A stretch of 5,303 bases of DNA from Peptococcaceae bacterium. Lineage in GTDB: Bacteria > Bacillota > Peptococcia > Peptococcales > Peptococcaceae. Position numbers and translations under genes: made by a program. A model generated the notes under the pieces. The model was not told the DNA's origin. It saw only the letters and a program-made list of their open reading frames with translations, and searched no databases. The stretch lies in contig JAFOFM010000137.1 of NCBI GenBank assembly GCA_017387265.1, positions 1 to 5,303 on the forward strand, given 5' to 3'. Numbering within the stretch: position 1 is the first letter of the stretch; every line of letters begins with the position of its first letter. Shown here in pieces: positions 4,478-5,303 of the stretch.

Positions 4478-5303
4478 TTAACCTAATAAGGTGTCTGCCA
4501 GTGTCAGCGCTTTGTCTACAATGGCATCGATGTTGTAATATTTATATTCGGCAAGACGGCCCAGCAGATGGAAGTTTTTATAATCTTTCACCAGCTCGCA
4601 GTATTTTGCATATAAAGCCAGATTATCATCGTTTACAATAGAATAATAAGGAATCTCGCCGTTTTTACCGGTGTAAGGAATTGGATATTCCTTCACGATT
4701 GTGGTGTGTTCCGGTTTTTTCTGCCCTGTCAGCTTTTTAAACTCGGTGATACGGGTATAATCTTCGCTAACGGTATAGTTTACCACGGCTTTTGGCTGAT
4801 AATCGCTTTTTTCGTGATGCTCAAACACAAAGTTTAAGGAGCGATATGGCAGCTGACCATAACAGCAGGAGAAAAATTCATCAATTGGACCGGTGAAAAT
4901 CACCTGGCCGTTAAATGGTTCGCCTTCAAAGTAAACCTGACCATCTGTTAAGCTGAGCAGTTCATTGGCATCGGTGTCCAGTTTTACGGTGATATTCGGA
5001 TAGTCCAGCATTTTTTCAAATAATGGAGTGTAGCCTTCTAATGGCATACCCTGATATGCATCCTGGAAATAGCCGTTATCTTCCGAAATCAGCACTGGTA
5101 CGCGAGCACTTACGCTTGGATCAATATCTTCCGGTTTCTGGCCCCACTGTTTTAAGGTGTAGTGCAGGAAGATATTGTTGTATACGTAATCTGCGATGGT
5201 CTGGATATCTTTATCCGGATTTTCGCGCAGTTTTAAAATTGGAACGCGGCTTTCCAGCCCGTAGGTTTCGATTAATTTCTGTCGCAGTTCTGCGGCTTTT
5301 TCT
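4478..5303 (-). CDS. glf: UDP-galactopyranose mutase, missing its N-terminus at the window edge
   Basis: The minus-strand frame is open from 5302 to the TAA at 4480-4478, giving 274 residues. The family is about 365-385 aa, so roughly 100 N-terminal residues, including the FAD-binding GxGxxG, are outside the window; the GTG at 5095 is an internal valine, not a start. The enzyme is a flavoprotein that, with reduced FAD, converts UDP-galactopyranose to UDP-galactofuranose, the donor for galactofuranose in surface glycans. Family marks in visible numbering are YTLKQWG (48-54, W53 matching the substrate-stacking Trp), R67 (14 residues later, the mobile-loop Arg), YFQDAYQGMPLEGYT (78-92), GPIDEFF (138-144), PYRSLNF (152-158), YTRITEFK (182-189, probable second substrate Arg R184) and GRLAEYKYYNID (248-259). 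At N257 the family often has Asp. It is the upstream partner of the glycosyltransferase; the operon promoter is outside the window. Confidence 0.96.
   Translation of the reverse strand, partial: EKAAELRQKLIETYGLESRVPILKLRENPDKDIQTIADYVYNNIFLHYTLKQWGQKPEDIDPSVSARVPVLISEDNGYFQDAYQGMPLEGYTPLFEKMLDYPNITVKLDTDANELLSLTDGQVYFEGEPFNGQVIFTGPIDEFFSCCYGQLPYRSLNFVFEHHEKSDYQPKAVVNYTVSEDYTRITEFKKLTGQKKPEHTTIVKEYPIPYTGKNGEIPYYSIVNDDNLALYAKYCELVKDYKNFHLLGRLAEYKYYNIDAIVDKALTLADTLLG

Noticed and set aside
4478..5095. A separate 205-aa gene starting at the GTG at 5095.
   Set aside because: Clear UDP-galactopyranose mutase sequence, including YTLKQWG, continues in the same frame to the window edge, so the GTG is an internal Val codon.

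Overview
The window looks like chromosomal DNA of a low-to-moderate GC Bacillota (Firmicutes) species. The evidence is the gene order mnmG-rsmG-noc, which in this phylum usually lies close to oriC; the strong GGAGG-type ribosome sites; and a perfect copy of the parS site known from Bacillus. The genus cannot be fixed from the sequence. A gut Erysipelotrichia- or Clostridia-like bacterium is a guess only.

Plus-strand half (1-2943). The end of mnmG (tRNA wobble-uridine modification) overlaps rsmG (16S rRNA m7G527 methyltransferase) by 4 bases. A gap of about 100 bases follows, then a ParB/Noc-family gene that I call noc. Its C-terminal part and most of its DNA-specificity residues match Bacillus Noc (nucleoid occlusion) rather than ParB. 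It also has a possible membrane-binding N-terminal helix and an unusually long acidic linker. Directly after its stop codon is a perfect parS site inside a 22-bp palindrome, then a GNAT acetyltransferase gene and a strong intrinsic terminator. In Bacillus subtilis soj-spo0J (parA-parB) follows noc; here it does not.

Minus-strand half (2974-5303). A small cysteine-rich CGGC-domain gene has its own recognisable promoter and converges on the acetyltransferase gene. Upstream of it on the same strand, behind a terminator, is a tight two-gene unit: glf (UDP-galactopyranose mutase, cut by the window edge) followed 12 bases later by a family 2 glycosyltransferase. Together these suggest synthesis and transfer of galactofuranose into a surface glycan.

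Most genes belong to known families, and I see no convincing new multi-gene system. The most interesting part is the noc/parS junction: a Noc-like protein with an expanded acidic linker, encoded next to a site that its specificity residues suggest it does not itself recognise. No RNA genes, CRISPR arrays, insertion sequences or prophage genes were seen, and no stretch over 300 bases lacks a gene.
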